A stretch of 64,000 bases of DNA from Anderseniella sp. Alg231-50 (GCF_900149695.1 NZ_LT703004.1:434001-498000), one strand, 5' to 3'; shown: positions 1 to 9,511, counted from the first letter of the stretch. Notes: generated by a model not told the origin, from the letters alone. Translations and numbers: made by a program.

Positions 1-1676
1 CGCAGGTCATCAACCAACCGTCCTTCAGCACCGGCAGGTGTGATTTCATACAGTGCGGTCACGGAATGTCCGGCGCCGATGTCTCCGGCATCGACCTTGT
101 CATTGTTGAAGTCCTCGCGGTTCAAGAGCCGGGTCTCATAGCCGATCAGGCGATACTCGCTGACAGTTGCGGGATTGAATTCCAGCTGCAGCTTCACATC
201 CTTGGCGATGGTGAACAGGGTCGAGCCTGCCTCTTCCACCAGCACCTTGCGCGCTTCGCTCAGCGTGTCGATATAGGCGGCATTGCCGTTGCCGTTCTGG
301 GCCAGCGCCTGCATCAGCTCATCATTGTAGTTGCCGCGGCCAAAGCCCAGCACCGACAAGGTGACGCCGGACGCGCGTTTGCGTTCAATGAAGCTCTTCA
401 GCTCGCCTGTGTCGGAAATGCCGACATTGAAGTCACCATCGGTAGCAAGGATCACCCTGTTGACCCCGGCACTGTCGATCTGGCGTTCGGCAAGCTGGTA
501 GGCCTGGCGAATGCCCTCCGCACCGGCGGTCGAGCCGCCGGCATTCAAACGCTCGAGCGCGGACAGAATCTTGCTCCTGTCCGCCACCCGGGTCGGCTCC
601 AGCACCGTGCCGGCAGAGCCTGCATAAGTGACGATGGAAACCGTGTCGTCCGGTTTCAGCGATGACAGCAGCAGCTTGAAAGAATTGCGCAGCAGCGGCA
701 GCTTGTCCGGCGCGTTCATGGAACCGGACGTATCAATCAGGAACACCAGGTTGGCCCTGGGTGCATCGGTCTTCGGCAGCTCAAAGCCCTTGATACCGAT
801 GCGCAACAGTTTGGTATTGGTGTTCCACGGCGTCGGCATCACCGACACATTGGCCCGGAACGGTTCACTACGGCTGTCAGGGGCATCGTAGCCATAATCA
901 AAGTAGTTGACCATTTCCTCGACACGGACAGCATCCTTTTGCGGCAGCACACCATTATTCAGGGCTTTACGCGCAAAGGCATAAGACGCCGTATCAACAT
1001 CAATCGAGAATGTTGACACCGGGTCTTTCGCAACAACTTTAAGTGGATTGGGCGCTATGTCAGAGAACTTGTCGCGACCCTGTTCCCGGTACTGCCGGAC
1101 CACAGCGTCATCACGGCTGCGCAAGCCCTGGGTCCCTTCGTACGCGGCAATACCGCCGACGATCTGCCTCGAAATACTGCGTGCTGCCTCATTCTCCCGC
1201 TTCGACAATAGCGCAGCATTCGGTTGTTGTTTCCCGGCTTCTTTCGTCTTGGGCATACTTTCTTCAAGCCGTGCAACAGGCGAACTATCCGTCAAAGCCG
1301 CAATGGCATCCTTTTCATCCGCAGGTGTGGCCTGGTCCACTTTGGTTTCAAGCGGCATGGGCACAATGTCGGGTCTGATGTGGTCGATACCAACAACTGC
1401 GACCGCCAGTACGGCAATGCTGGCGCCGCCGGCCATCAGGTGTGTGAGTTTGGGGTGTGCAAAGTCCATGAAAGGTCTCCTCTTGAGTGCGCTAAGCAAT
1501 TGATTGCCCCGCTCTCTAAGACGGTTACCGATGGTCGATCCTTGGTGGGCTTGTGCATTTTCCTTCTGGAAAGCCTCAGTGGCTGCCCGCATTGCCGCCT
1601 GACGCGCAGCATCACTTGGACGAACGGCTGCCTGCCGCTCGAACGCCCGTTCCATCCTGTTCAGTTCGTCCTTCAT
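1..1676 (-). CDS. VWA-domain membrane protein, YfbK-like (C-terminus outside window)
   Basis: The protein has a charged N-terminal segment of about 65 residues, one predicted membrane helix near residues 72-92, then a conserved lead-in (STFSIDVDTASYAFARKAL) and a von Willebrand A domain with the MIDAS motif DTSGSMN near residue 311. This is the YfbK-type family. The start is the ATG at 1674-1676, which overlaps the sigma-factor stop (ATGA), so the two genes are translationally coupled. An internal ATG at 1469 would discard the cytoplasmic segment. In this family the cytoplasmic N-terminus next to an ECF sigma gene suggests an anti-sigma-like role; that is inference. The gene runs off the left edge, so the end of the VWA domain is missing. 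Confidence 0.88.
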   Translation of the reverse strand, partial: MKDELNRMERAFERQAAVRPSDAARQAAMRAATEAFQKENAQAHQGSTIGNRLRERGNQLLSALKRRPFMDFAHPKLTHLMAGGASIAVLAVAVVGIDHIRPDIVPMPLETKVDQATPADEKDAIAALTDSSPVARLEESMPKTKEAGKQQPNAALLSKRENEAARSISRQIVGGIAAYEGTQGLRSRDDAVVRQYREQGRDKFSDIAPNPLKVVAKDPVSTFSIDVDTASYAFARKALNNGVLPQKDAVRVEEMVNYFDYGYDAPDSRSEPFRANVSVMPTPWNTNTKLLRIGIKGFELPKTDAPRANLVFLIDTSGSMNAPDKLPLLRNSFKLLLSSLKPDDTVSIVTYAGSAGTVLEPTRVADRSKILSALERLNAGGSTAGAEGIRQAYQLAERQIDSAGVNRVILATDGDFNVGISDTGELKSFIERKRASGVTLSVLGFGRGNYNDELMQALAQNGNGNAAYIDTLSEARKVLVEEAGSTLFTIAKDVKLQLEFNPATVSEYRLIGYETRLLNREDFNNDKVDAGDIGAGHSVTALYEITPAGAEGRLVDDL

Positions 1677-2212
1677 GCTTCTGCTTTCGCCAGCGTTTTA
1701 AGTTCCTTGCGCAGCTCATGCATGCGCCAGGACACGGTGGATTCCTTGATTTCGAGCACGTCTGCGGCTTCGGCGTGGGTCAGGCCTTCAGCCAACACCA
1801 GAACTGCGGTTTCGCGCAAATCCCGGCCAACCGAGTTCAGCGCGTCATAGAGCCATGCCAGTTCGCGGGCGGTATCGGCCTCTGCGCCCCGCGCCAGTTC
1901 GGACACTTCGCCATAGGCCTGGTGCAGCCGGGTCGTGGCGCTTTGCCGGCGATGAAAATCCTGCGCTGCATTGACCACAATCCGATACAACCATGTGGTG
2001 AAGCGCGCCTCACCCTTAAAGGAGCGCAGTTTTCCCGCAAGCGATGTACAAACCGTCTGCGCCACATCTTCAGCATCCTCGCGCACGCCGGTAAAGCGCA
2101 GCGCAATTCGGAATATGCTGTCATAGTGACGTTCCAGCAGCACCTGGAAGGCCGCCATATCGCCACTTGCGGCCTGCGCGGCCAGCTCGCTGTCACTCGT
2201 GTTCATTCGCAT
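1673..2212 (-). CDS. ECF sigma-70 family RNA polymerase sigma factor
   Basis: This 179-residue protein has the two-domain ECF layout. Region 2 spans about residues 20-90, including DAEDVAQTVC and the core-binding FTTWLYRIVVNAAQD. Region 4 is at about residues 125-172, with a helix-turn-helix LTHAEAADVLEIKESTVSW. It overlaps the downstream VWA membrane gene by four bases (ATGA), so the pair is one operon. ECF factors direct RNA polymerase to stress or envelope promoters. The partner VWA protein, not a classical zinc-finger anti-sigma, is the only regulator visible. The inducing signal cannot be read from sequence. Confidence 0.93.
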   Translation of the reverse strand: MRMNTSDSELAAQAASGDMAAFQVLLERHYDSIFRIALRFTGVREDAEDVAQTVCTSLAGKLRSFKGEARFTTWLYRIVVNAAQDFHRRQSATTRLHQAYGEVSELARGAEADTARELAWLYDALNSVGRDLRETAVLVLAEGLTHAEAADVLEIKESTVSWRMHELRKELKTLAKAEA

Positions 2213-2315
2213 GTTCTGTCATTGGACGCATGACAACAGCATTTCCTTGGCGGTTGCAGAACATTTTTTTGGAAACATGGTGTCGGCAACCCGGAATTCG
2301 GCTGGTTTGAGCCGA

Positions 2316-3257
2316 TCAACCATCCATAATGAGCCCGGTCTGAGAAGACGCCTCCGCAATAATCCAGTCCATGAAGCTCCGGACTTCACGTCTGCGCAAA
2401 CCCCGCTGTGTGGTCACCAGATCATAACCGATGTCGGTGACAACCCGCTCAGGAAACGGGCAGACAAGCAGACCTGCCTCTACCAGATCATGCAGGACCG
2501 GCTGGCTTCCCAGGACAACCCCCTGCCCTGCTATGGCAGCCTGTACAGCCAGATTGTAGTCACTGAAGCGAACGCCTGTTTCCGAACTGATATGTTCAGC
2601 CCCAACTTCCTTGAGCCATGGTTGCCAACCCATCCAGCGTCTGGTGGCTTGTGCCCAACTGAGCTCGGATAAATCCCAATGCAGCAAGGTGGCGTTTTGA
2701 AGGTCATCTATTGCGTTCAACTCCTGCGGACCGGACGCAAGTGAGGGACTGCAAAAGGCGCAAAGCTGTTCGTCAAACAGCCGGTGGGAAACCAGATCGC
2801 CCTGCGGCGTCTGGGCAAATCGGACCGCGATATCTGCCGCACTGTTTTCCAGGTCGACGATCTTCAACGAGGAATCGATCAGCACATCTATCTCGCCATT
2901 CGTCTCGCGAAAACTCTCCAGCCTTGGCACGAGCCAGGCTGTGGCGAAAGACGGTTCAACCGAAATGATCAGCTGTTTGCGGGTATCCGGGATGCGCATC
3001 ACATCCACTGCATGCCGGACCTGAGCGAAGCCGGACGTGAGCATTTTGCAGCCTGAGCTTCCTGACGAAGTCAGTTCCAGGCCACGTCCGCTGCGCCGGA
3101 CCAATTGCGTGCCAAGTGCTTCCTCGAGCTTGCCGACGAGCTGCTTCACCGCCGCCGGCGTCACCCGCAATTCTTCAGCCGCGCGGGCATAGTTCAGATG
3201 CCTCGACACAGCCTCGAACGCCTTCAGTGCATTCAATGATGGCAACCAGCTGTTCAT
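2316..3257 (-). CDS. LysR-family transcriptional regulator, GcvA-like
   Basis: The N-terminal winged helix-turn-helix is clear (LNALKAFEAVSRHLNYARAA, then TPAAVKQLVGKLEEALGTQL), followed by a LysR substrate-binding domain of about 200 residues. The start is taken at the ATG at 3257 (MNSWLPSL). The open frame extends 42 codons further upstream, but that part has no HTH character and runs into the divergent promoter region. It is transcribed away from the GcvT-like gene at 3366 across about 110 bp, the usual arrangement for a LysR protein and its target, so control of the folate enzyme is likely. Effector unknown. Confidence 0.9.
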   Translation of the reverse strand: MNSWLPSLNALKAFEAVSRHLNYARAAEELRVTPAAVKQLVGKLEEALGTQLVRRSGRGLELTSSGSSGCKMLTSGFAQVRHAVDVMRIPDTRKQLIISVEPSFATAWLVPRLESFRETNGEIDVLIDSSLKIVDLENSAADIAVRFAQTPQGDLVSHRLFDEQLCAFCSPSLASGPQELNAIDDLQNATLLHWDLSELSWAQATRRWMGWQPWLKEVGAEHISSETGVRFSDYNLAVQAAIAGQGVVLGSQPVLHDLVEAGLLVCPFPERVVTDIGYDLVTTQRGLRRREVRSFMDWIIAEASSQTGLIMDG

Positions 3258-3365
3258 GATAAAATATAGATAAACTAACTTTATTACGCAGATCAAATGA
3301 TTTTCAGGAGTGGGTAGAAACCTGTATTTCTGAGAGAAAATCAGATCTGTATCCAGGGAAACCCG

Positions 3366-4529
3366 ATGAGCAATTCTATACATTCAGACGTACAGCAAAC
3401 AGTTCGTGTAGGCAGCAGGCGGTTTGAACTGTCTCCTTTCCATGACTGCTGGGCCAATGAGCACACGGTGATGGGTGTCTATGCGGGGCGTTATTACAGC
3501 GTGTTCAACGGTGAAGACATCACAGCTGCCTATTGGGCGCTGCGCCGCAAGGCGGCCCTGTACGATGTGCCGGAGCGCCCTGTGGAGATTTCCGGCCGTG
3601 ATGCTGTGGCGTTCCTGGAGCGTGTTTTTGCCCGCAGGATTTCCAGCCTGAAAGAGGGACGTGGCCGTTATGCCATTGCCTGCACCCCCAAAGGCGGCGT
3701 TTTCATGGATGGCATCCTGTTCAGGCTGGCGGCAGACAGGTTCTGGTATGTGCAGCCAGACGGGGCGCTGGAGACATGGTTTCATGCTCACAGCGAGGGT
3801 TTTGACGTCACAATCTCCGACCCCCAGGCACGGGTGCTGCAAATACAGGGACCGACGTCATTCGACATCATGCACGCAGCTTCCGGCGGCGCGATTGATG
3901 AAACCATGGGGTATTTTCATTCCGGATTTTTCAGCATCGGCGGACAACAGGTCTACGTTTCGCGCACCGGATGGACTGGTGAACTGGGCTTCGAAATCTA
4001 CACCCAGGGAGAGGCAACCGATTGCCCGCGTCTGTGGCGTCACCTGGTCGAAACCGGTGAACCTCACGGCATGGTAGTCAGCAGCATCTCATCCATGGAG
4101 ATCCGCCGGCTGGAAGCCGGTATCCTGGACAACGGCACTGATTTCGACATGTCCATGACGCCTTTTGAAGCCGGTCTCGACGCCTTTGTGGATCTCGACA
4201 AAGAGGACTTCATCGGTCGGACGGCCCTTCTTGACGGCAGCCCCGGTACGCGGATTTATGGCGTGAAGAGTGCAGCTGCCACGCCACTCTATCACGGTGC
4301 AATCCTGGAAGGAGACAGCGACGTCGCCCGCATCACTGCCGGTGCATGGTCGCCTTACCTGGAAGCTGGCATCGGGTATGCGCGATTCCATGCGGCAGGG
4401 AGCTGGGCGGGGAAAACACTGATGATGCGAACAGCGGAAGGAGAGACGGTTGCCTGTGAGATTGTGGAACTGCCGTTTTACGACCGGGAAAAACGTATTC
4501 CGCGCGGCCTCGACAAAACTATTCCCTGA
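3366..4529 (+). CDS. GcvT-like aminomethyltransferase family protein
   Basis: The 387-residue protein matches the GcvT/DmdA folate-binding fold. The N-terminal half carries DVPERPVEISGRDAVAFLER and a GGVFMDGIL segment in which the aspartate aligns with the catalytic Asp of the T-protein. The middle carries the family hallmark SRTGWTGELGFEIY, and the C-terminal barrel follows. Such enzymes move one-carbon units from glycine, sarcosine, dimethylglycine or DMSP to tetrahydrofolate. No gcvH or gcvP is nearby, so it is not the glycine cleavage T-protein of a gcv operon. Which methyl or aminomethyl donor it uses is unresolved. The start has a good ribosome site (aGGGAaacccgATG). Confidence 0.85.
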   Translation: MSNSIHSDVQQTVRVGSRRFELSPFHDCWANEHTVMGVYAGRYYSVFNGEDITAAYWALRRKAALYDVPERPVEISGRDAVAFLERVFARRISSLKEGRGRYAIACTPKGGVFMDGILFRLAADRFWYVQPDGALETWFHAHSEGFDVTISDPQARVLQIQGPTSFDIMHAASGGAIDETMGYFHSGFFSIGGQQVYVSRTGWTGELGFEIYTQGEATDCPRLWRHLVETGEPHGMVVSSISSMEIRRLEAGILDNGTDFDMSMTPFEAGLDAFVDLDKEDFIGRTALLDGSPGTRIYGVKSAAATPLYHGAILEGDSDVARITAGAWSPYLEAGIGYARFHAAGSWAGKTLMMRTAEGETVACEIVELPFYDREKRIPRGLDKTIP

Positions 4530-4592
4530 AGCTGAGGAAGCGGTGTCCGACTGGATTTGCAGAAACTCCGTGCCGGTAAACCTGAAAACCGC

Positions 4593-4733
4593 CTAAAGCC
4601 GCAGAAGCGCACTGACAACAAACAGGATAATCGAGGCCTTTGCACCAATCAGCAGAATCCGAAACAGACCGTTTGAAGCAAGGTTGGCTTCTTCGGTCGT
4701 TTCATCTGCCTTGTCGCATCGGGGTAGAGTCAT
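4593..4733 (-). CDS. Possible small membrane protein (46 aa)
   Basis: A short open frame encodes a charged N-terminus (MTLPRCDKADETTEEAN) followed by one hydrophobic helix (LFRILLIGAKASIILFVVSA) and a short basic tail. The layout fits a single-pass small membrane protein. The ribosome site is weak (cagag before ATG). It sits in the 432-bp stretch between the GcvT-like gene and the ankyrin gene, in which nothing else convincing is visible. It could be spurious. Confidence 0.35.
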   Translation of the reverse strand: MTLPRCDKADETTEEANLASNGLFRILLIGAKASIILFVVSALLRL

Positions 4734-4961
4734 CTCTGTTGCTTTCGTCTGGATACGGAATTTATTGACGTTAGGTTATCGACGAACTGCAAAGTTTTCG
4801 TTACCAGCGCGGGCTACATGCATTTTGATGGTCACCGGCACTGATAGCCCATAATGAAACCATTGAAATCCGCAGAATTTGAATTCTTTCCAGAAGCGTT
4901 CGGCTCGCCCCGGGTGCCCGCAAATCTCTGTGCTGGCACCCGGTGGTGTATTCGCTGAGGC

Positions 4962-6497
4962 TCACGCCACGCCGTGATCAACTGACTGATCGGGGTGGGT
5001 ATCGGCCCAGTCCGCCAGAAACTCTGCCATGCTGTCTTCGCCGGCCAGCTCTATTGCCCGGCGCGGCAGTGGTACGCCGTTTTGCAGGGCCAGGCGGGCA
5101 CACGCGACATGATCCCGGTTTACTGCTTGCGGAGCGTTTTCCGATCCGTGGATAACGGTGGACAGCAAGGTACCGCCATAGCCGTTGACATGATTGAGGT
5201 CCGGTTTCATGTCCAGAAAAAAGCTCATCACTTCCGGTAGCCCCGCCCAGCCGGCAAGTTGTACCGGCGTCATATCCATGTCGTCGGCTTCGTCAAACGC
5301 AAGCCCACCGGCAACCAGCCGCTTGATACGCGGCAAGGTGCCGGGAAGATGGATGAGGTTGTGCAGCATGTGGCGGCATTCCTTAGGCAGGCTGGCGGGG
5401 TCCACGGACACACCGGCGGCGCGGCCCTCAGAAATCGCGATCAGCGGCTGCAAACTTTCGGGAAGCTCGGTTGATCCACCGGCATCCTTGATGGCCTGCG
5501 CCACGTCCGCATTCTGGAACACCAGCGCCAGCGCATGGGCGGTCATGCCGTCATAAAGCAGGTCCGGGTCGGCACCTGCCTCCAGCAACAGGTTCGCCAT
5601 CTTCGCATCGCACATGCGCCGGGCTGCCTGGTGCAGTGCGCTTATCACCATCGGCGCCTCGCCGGACGGATGCGGACTGACACCTTCATTGGGGTCGGCG
5701 CCTGCCTTCACGAGCAGATCCACCGCCTCATGATCATTGAAGTCCAGGGCGCGCAAGAGTGCATTGGTGCCGGCCGGGTCCGCGCCATGACGCAGCAGAA
5801 GACGCAACCCGTCGCGATGGCCAAGCTCGGTGGCATGATAAAGGCTTTCATTGTCGTTGGGGTTTGCACCATGTTCGAGCAACCACGCGGCAAGCCGCAT
5901 ATTGTCGGCATGGCCCAGCGCGCCGTACAGCGCAGACAGCAGGTGATCCGAACCAGGTTCGAAAGGGAAACCGTCATTGACGTCCGCGCCATGTCCCGCC
6001 AGCAGGTCGGCAATGGCCATCATGGCATCTTCTTTTTCCGGGTGGGCCTGGAAATGCTTTGAAAATGCCAGGTGCAGAATGGGCCGGCGCGGACCGAGCA
6101 GTGCAACGGCTGAACCCGGGTCCCGGCGCAGGGCCGCCTTCACAGCCGGCAGGTCATAAAGGGCAATTTCCAGTCCCAGCAACCCATGGGCCAGGTCCGG
6201 TGTGTCGGCCAGCAGGCGGTCCACCACGGAGTTGTGACCATGATACAGCGCAATTTTCAGCCTCTGCTGTTTGCGGGCCCGGTCCATGCCGTTTATCTCA
6301 ACGGCCAGTTTCAGAGACGGCCAGCTGGCGAAATTATTTTCTTTCGCAATCACATGGAGAAAATCAGCATGGGTCAATTTGCCGGGATCACTGCGCGGCG
6401 GGTGAACAGCCAACCGTTCCAGCGCTGCCGGATCGCCGTCATTACAGGCCTTGCGCAAGGTTTTTGCCGCACGGCGAAGGGTATCAAGAGAGTGCAT
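4962..6497 (-). CDS. Ankyrin-repeat protein with N-terminal DWNTL-like module
   Basis: The protein is about 511 residues. Ankyrin repeats fill roughly residues 105-495, for example LLAGHGADVNDG, WLLEHGANPNDNESLYHATELGH, LLRHGADPAGTNALLRALD and LLLEAGADPDLLYDGMTAHAL. The first 60 residues form a separate module ending in DFLHVIAKENNFASWPSLKLA, which resembles the N-terminal module of the glyoxalase-like protein at 6924. The start is placed at the ATG at 6497 because GAGGAGA lies seven bases upstream. The longer ATG at 6512 would overlap that ribosome site. There is no signal peptide, so it is likely a cytoplasmic protein-protein interaction factor. Partner unknown. Confidence 0.88.
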   Translation of the reverse strand: MHSLDTLRRAAKTLRKACNDGDPAALERLAVHPPRSDPGKLTHADFLHVIAKENNFASWPSLKLAVEINGMDRARKQQRLKIALYHGHNSVVDRLLADTPDLAHGLLGLEIALYDLPAVKAALRRDPGSAVALLGPRRPILHLAFSKHFQAHPEKEDAMMAIADLLAGHGADVNDGFPFEPGSDHLLSALYGALGHADNMRLAAWLLEHGANPNDNESLYHATELGHRDGLRLLLRHGADPAGTNALLRALDFNDHEAVDLLVKAGADPNEGVSPHPSGEAPMVISALHQAARRMCDAKMANLLLEAGADPDLLYDGMTAHALALVFQNADVAQAIKDAGGSTELPESLQPLIAISEGRAAGVSVDPASLPKECRHMLHNLIHLPGTLPRIKRLVAGGLAFDEADDMDMTPVQLAGWAGLPEVMSFFLDMKPDLNHVNGYGGTLLSTVIHGSENAPQAVNRDHVACARLALQNGVPLPRRAIELAGEDSMAEFLADWADTHPDQSVDHGVA

Positions 6498-6923
6498 TGT
6501 CGGTCTCCTCACATAATGCCCGGGGCTCGCTGTCAGGGCATGAGATCAACCGATGGGTGACTTCGAATATGAGGGGATGCAGATACTGCTTTCCGCGAAC
6601 CGGGCGGCCTTCCCAACAGGCCGGATCAGTATATCGGCCCGGCAGGTTTTCGCAACTGACGATGTGGCCGTGGGACCGGGTGCCTTTGGCACGTGTTGTA
6701 TGCGTTCGGCCTGTAGTGGCGTTTAAAGGTGATCACCCTTGCATTTGACATTCTCATACCCATTTATTACCTAACAGACAGGGTTCAGGCCCCCGCCGCT
6801 CACAGGCTGATGCCACGGTGAAGTCCTGGAACTGATCTCATTCACCAACTTCGGATGTGTGCGGTCTAATGGCAATGTGAGCACCATTGGTTTTCCGCAT
6901 TCGACACCTGAATGAGGTTTACA
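6498..6923. other. Divergent intergenic region, no gene seen
   Basis: This 426-bp gap lies between the divergent ankyrin and glyoxalase-like genes and should hold both promoters. I see one inverted repeat, ATGCCC (6516-6521) with GGGCAT (6536-6541), just upstream of the ankyrin start. It could be an operator or mRNA hairpin. No convincing open frame or RNA gene was found. Confidence 0.4.
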
Positions 6924-7364
6924 ATGAACAGATCATCTCCCCTTCCCCCTATCGACGTCCTGAAAATCCAGGCGAAGCGGTTGCGCGAGGAACTCACTGC
7001 CTCAGGCACCGTCATCGGCCACAGCCGTTCACTTGAACTGCTGGCCCATCAGCACGGCTACAAGGACTGGAACACGCTGCATGCCGCAACCGGCAACCGG
7101 CCTCCGGCCAGTCCCGTTGCAGCCGGGCAAAGGGTCAGCGGCCACTATCTCGGACAACCGTTTATCGGTGAAGTCAAAGCTCTGGAAACATTCTCGCAGG
7201 CCGACAGATTCCGGATCGTGCTGCACTTCGACGAACCGGTAGATGTCGTCACGTTTGACAGTTTCTCAGCCTTTCGCCAGCGCGTTTCGTGCTTTGTCGG
7301 GCGCGACGGCATGACGGCTGAGAAGACATCCAACGGCGAACCGCAACTCAGGCTGCAGCTCTGA
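6924..7364 (+). CDS. Glyoxalase superfamily protein with DWNTL N-terminal module
   Basis: About 146 residues. The N-terminus has the recognisable module LKIQAKRLREELTASG, then HSRSLELLAHQHGYKDWNTL. The C-terminal half (GQRVSGHYLGQPFIGEV through FDEPVDVVTFDSFSAFRQRV) matches a family annotated as glyoxalase-superfamily in alphaproteobacteria. No metal-ligand set typical of glyoxalase I is visible, so enzymatic activity is doubtful. The start at 6924 has TGAGG seven bases upstream; the ATG at 6912 overlaps that site. A perfect hairpin follows the gene. Confidence 0.8.
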   Translation: MNRSSPLPPIDVLKIQAKRLREELTASGTVIGHSRSLELLAHQHGYKDWNTLHAATGNRPPASPVAAGQRVSGHYLGQPFIGEVKALETFSQADRFRIVLHFDEPVDVVTFDSFSAFRQRVSCFVGRDGMTAEKTSNGEPQLRLQL

Positions 7365-7390
7365 TCCGTTGGGCTCAATCACTATGACAA

Positions 7391-7427
7391 CTGCGGACAT
7401 GACGCTCTCCAGGCGCCATGTCCGCAG
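7391..7427. terminator. Bidirectional hairpin terminator between convergent genes
   Basis: CTGCGGACATG (7391-7401) pairs perfectly with CATGTCCGCAG (7417-7427), an 11-bp stem. It lies between the ends of two convergent genes (7364 and 7443). No long T-tract is present on either side, so termination strength is uncertain. Confidence 0.65.
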
Positions 7428-7442
7428 CGTCGGCAATCCGCC

Positions 7443-7838
7443 CTACATGCTGCGGAAAATACCCTGGCAAACAATCATGATGACCAGGGACACAATCCAG
7501 TAACCGGCATCCACGTTTCGGGCATAGCCGGATTTCTTCGCAAACATGCCTCCTGAGTAGGCCAGGACAACAAATGCCAGTGTGGCCAGAATGACGGTGG
7601 CGAGAGTGTTTGAAACCGCCGTGACCCCGACAAACCAGCTCATCAGGAACAGTCCGGCCATCTGTGACACCATGGCGCCGATCGGCATCTCATCGGCCGA
7701 GCCCATTTCCACGCCAACGCCTTCTGCCCATTTGGGCCCAAACAGCTTTGGCGAGTACCAAAGCCAGCCCGCCAGAAACGAAACAACCGCACCTGCAACA
7801 ACCGCAAGCCAGCTTACTCCTGTTGTCAATTCCGCCAT
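7443..7838 (-). CDS. DUF1761 family membrane protein
   Basis: 131 residues with four predicted hydrophobic segments. The family signature near the N-terminus is present (VVSFLAGWLWYSPKLFGPKWAE). DUF1761 proteins are small integral membrane proteins without an established function. It appears monocistronic; the neighbouring gene at 8047 is divergent. Confidence 0.88.
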   Translation of the reverse strand: MAELTTGVSWLAVVAGAVVSFLAGWLWYSPKLFGPKWAEGVGVEMGSADEMPIGAMVSQMAGLFLMSWFVGVTAVSNTLATVILATLAFVVLAYSGGMFAKKSGYARNVDAGYWIVSLVIMIVCQGIFRSM

Positions 7839-8046
7839 GTCAGTGCTCCTTGAATGAGTTATTTCGGGAGGCCCTCAACAGGCCCTTCCCGCTCAGTACA
7901 CTAAAACACTTCTCGCAGAATTGGGGATCGGATTTGCCGATGGACGCCAAGCTTTGCGCAAATCCGTGAATGTTCAGCGTTGACACCGCTCTTCTCAAGT
8001 CCCGGCCTTGTGTCGTAGCCTTGCACAGATCTACGTTGTCGGGATT

Positions 8047-9123
8047 ATGCAATTGAACAGGCGAAGCATGCTGACCGGAAGCGCCGCCGCTGGGTTCACC
8101 GGTCTGAGGGGATGGCCGGCCATGGCAGCTAAACAACCGGCCCTTGTGGTGCCCGCCGAAGAAGACCGGCATGCGCGCACTTTCATGCAGTGGCCAAGCA
8201 GTCGCCAGGTCCATCCGGAAAAGGCGTTCCTGGATATTCTGCAGCAAACCATCGCCGATATAGCCAACAGGATTGCAGAATTTGAACCCGTGGCGCTGCT
8301 GGCCGGAGCGGAGGATCATATGTCGGCGCGTAAACGCCTGGCTGCTTCGGTTGAGTTATGGGACATTCCGACGGAAGACCTGTGGTGCAGAGACTCAGGT
8401 CCGCTGTTTGCCAGGCAGCCGGACGGCACACTCGCGGTCAGTCATATCCGGTTCAATGGCTGGGGCGGCAGGCAGATTCACAAGAAGGATGGCCTGGTCG
8501 CAGCACGGATTGCCAAGCGCCTCGGATTGCCGGTTATCGATTCAGGCCTCAAGGGCGAGGCCGGTGGTGTTGAACATGACGGGCATGGCCTGCTGATGGC
8601 GCATGAGAGTTCATGGGTGAACAACAACCGCAATCCCCGCCTGTCCCGTGATGATGTCGAAAAACGCCTGCTGGCCGCTTACGGGGCCGAACGCATGATC
8701 TGGTCTGCCGGCGTGGCGGGAGAAGACATCACCGACTACCATATTGACAGCCTTGCCCGTTTTACCGGACCGGGCCGGGTTCTGATCAACCTGCCTGACA
8801 AGCCTGACATGAAGGACCCTTTCCATGTCGCAGCGCTTGATACGCATGACACGCTGGTGGCGGCAAAGCTTGATGTCGAGGTCATTCCGGAACCGGTCAG
8901 ACGGCGCGTCAAGGCCATCGACTTCGTGGCGTCCTACGCCAATTACTATGCCTGCAATGGTGGCGTGATCGCAGCTCAATTCGGTGACCGTGAAGCAGAC
9001 CGGATCGCAGTCAAAGCGCTGCAGAAACATTATCCCGGCCGCGAAGTTGTCACCCTGAATGTCGATACACTCGGTGAAGTCGGCGGCGGCATTCACTGCG
9101 CCACACAACAGATGCCGGCATGA
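8047..9123 (+). CDS. Agmatine deiminase / peptidylarginine-deiminase family, Tat-exported
   Basis: The 358-residue protein belongs to the PAD_porph/agmatine deiminase family, which hydrolyses guanidino groups to ureido groups. Catalytic features visible are GEAGGVEHDGHG, EDITDYHIDSLARF (the His and Asp region) and a C-terminal GEVGGGIHCATQQ holding the nucleophilic Cys. The N-terminus (NRRSMLTGSAAAGFTGL) is a twin-arginine-type signal, so export by Tat is likely, unlike the cytoplasmic agmatine deiminases of polyamine synthesis. The start at 8047 is chosen to place the RR pair near the N-terminus. It may act on an external guanidino compound; substrate unknown. Confidence 0.85.
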   Translation: MQLNRRSMLTGSAAAGFTGLRGWPAMAAKQPALVVPAEEDRHARTFMQWPSSRQVHPEKAFLDILQQTIADIANRIAEFEPVALLAGAEDHMSARKRLAASVELWDIPTEDLWCRDSGPLFARQPDGTLAVSHIRFNGWGGRQIHKKDGLVAARIAKRLGLPVIDSGLKGEAGGVEHDGHGLLMAHESSWVNNNRNPRLSRDDVEKRLLAAYGAERMIWSAGVAGEDITDYHIDSLARFTGPGRVLINLPDKPDMKDPFHVAALDTHDTLVAAKLDVEVIPEPVRRRVKAIDFVASYANYYACNGGVIAAQFGDREADRIAVKALQKHYPGREVVTLNVDTLGEVGGGIHCATQQMPA

Positions 9124-9157
9124 TGAACCATCATGGCATGAACCCGACAGGATCGAC

Positions 9158-9511
9158 ATGACAGTCAAACGCATCGTTGCCAACATCGCAGCAAACCAAG
9201 TTGGCGAAGGCCACAAATTCTACAGCGAACTGCTGGGCCTCAAAGTGGTGATGGACCACGGCTGGATTGTTACCTTCGCAGCAGATCGACCGGCTCCAGT
9301 GCAGGTAAGTGTTGCCAGTGAAGGCGGCTCCGGCACACCGGTGCCGGACATCTCGATCGAGGTGGATGATGTGGATCAAGTCCATCAGCGGGCAAAGGCA
9401 CTTGGATTTGACATCACATACCCGCTAACCAATGAGCCCTGGGGCGTTCGCCGGTTTTTTGTCCGCGATCCGTTTGACAAACTGGTCAATATCATTTCAC
9501 ACACCGGCTAG
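9158..9511 (+). CDS. VOC (glyoxalase/bleomycin-resistance) family protein
   Basis: 117 residues with the beta-alpha-beta-beta-beta pattern of one vicinal-oxygen-chelate module. It starts MTVKRIVANIAA, has the central VSVASEGGSGTPVPDISIEVDDVD segment and ends RRFFVRDPFDKLVNIISH, the common family ending. The start is at the ATG at 9158, about 35 bases after the deiminase stop, so the two may be co-transcribed. The ligand is not predictable. Confidence 0.85.
   Translation: MTVKRIVANIAANQVGEGHKFYSELLGLKVVMDHGWIVTFAADRPAPVQVSVASEGGSGTPVPDISIEVDDVDQVHQRAKALGFDITYPLTNEPWGVRRFFVRDPFDKLVNIISHTG

Noticed and set aside
1224-2233. Long + strand frames opposite the VWA and sigma factor genes
   Set aside because: Both minus-strand genes are well supported by family motifs, so these are shadows.
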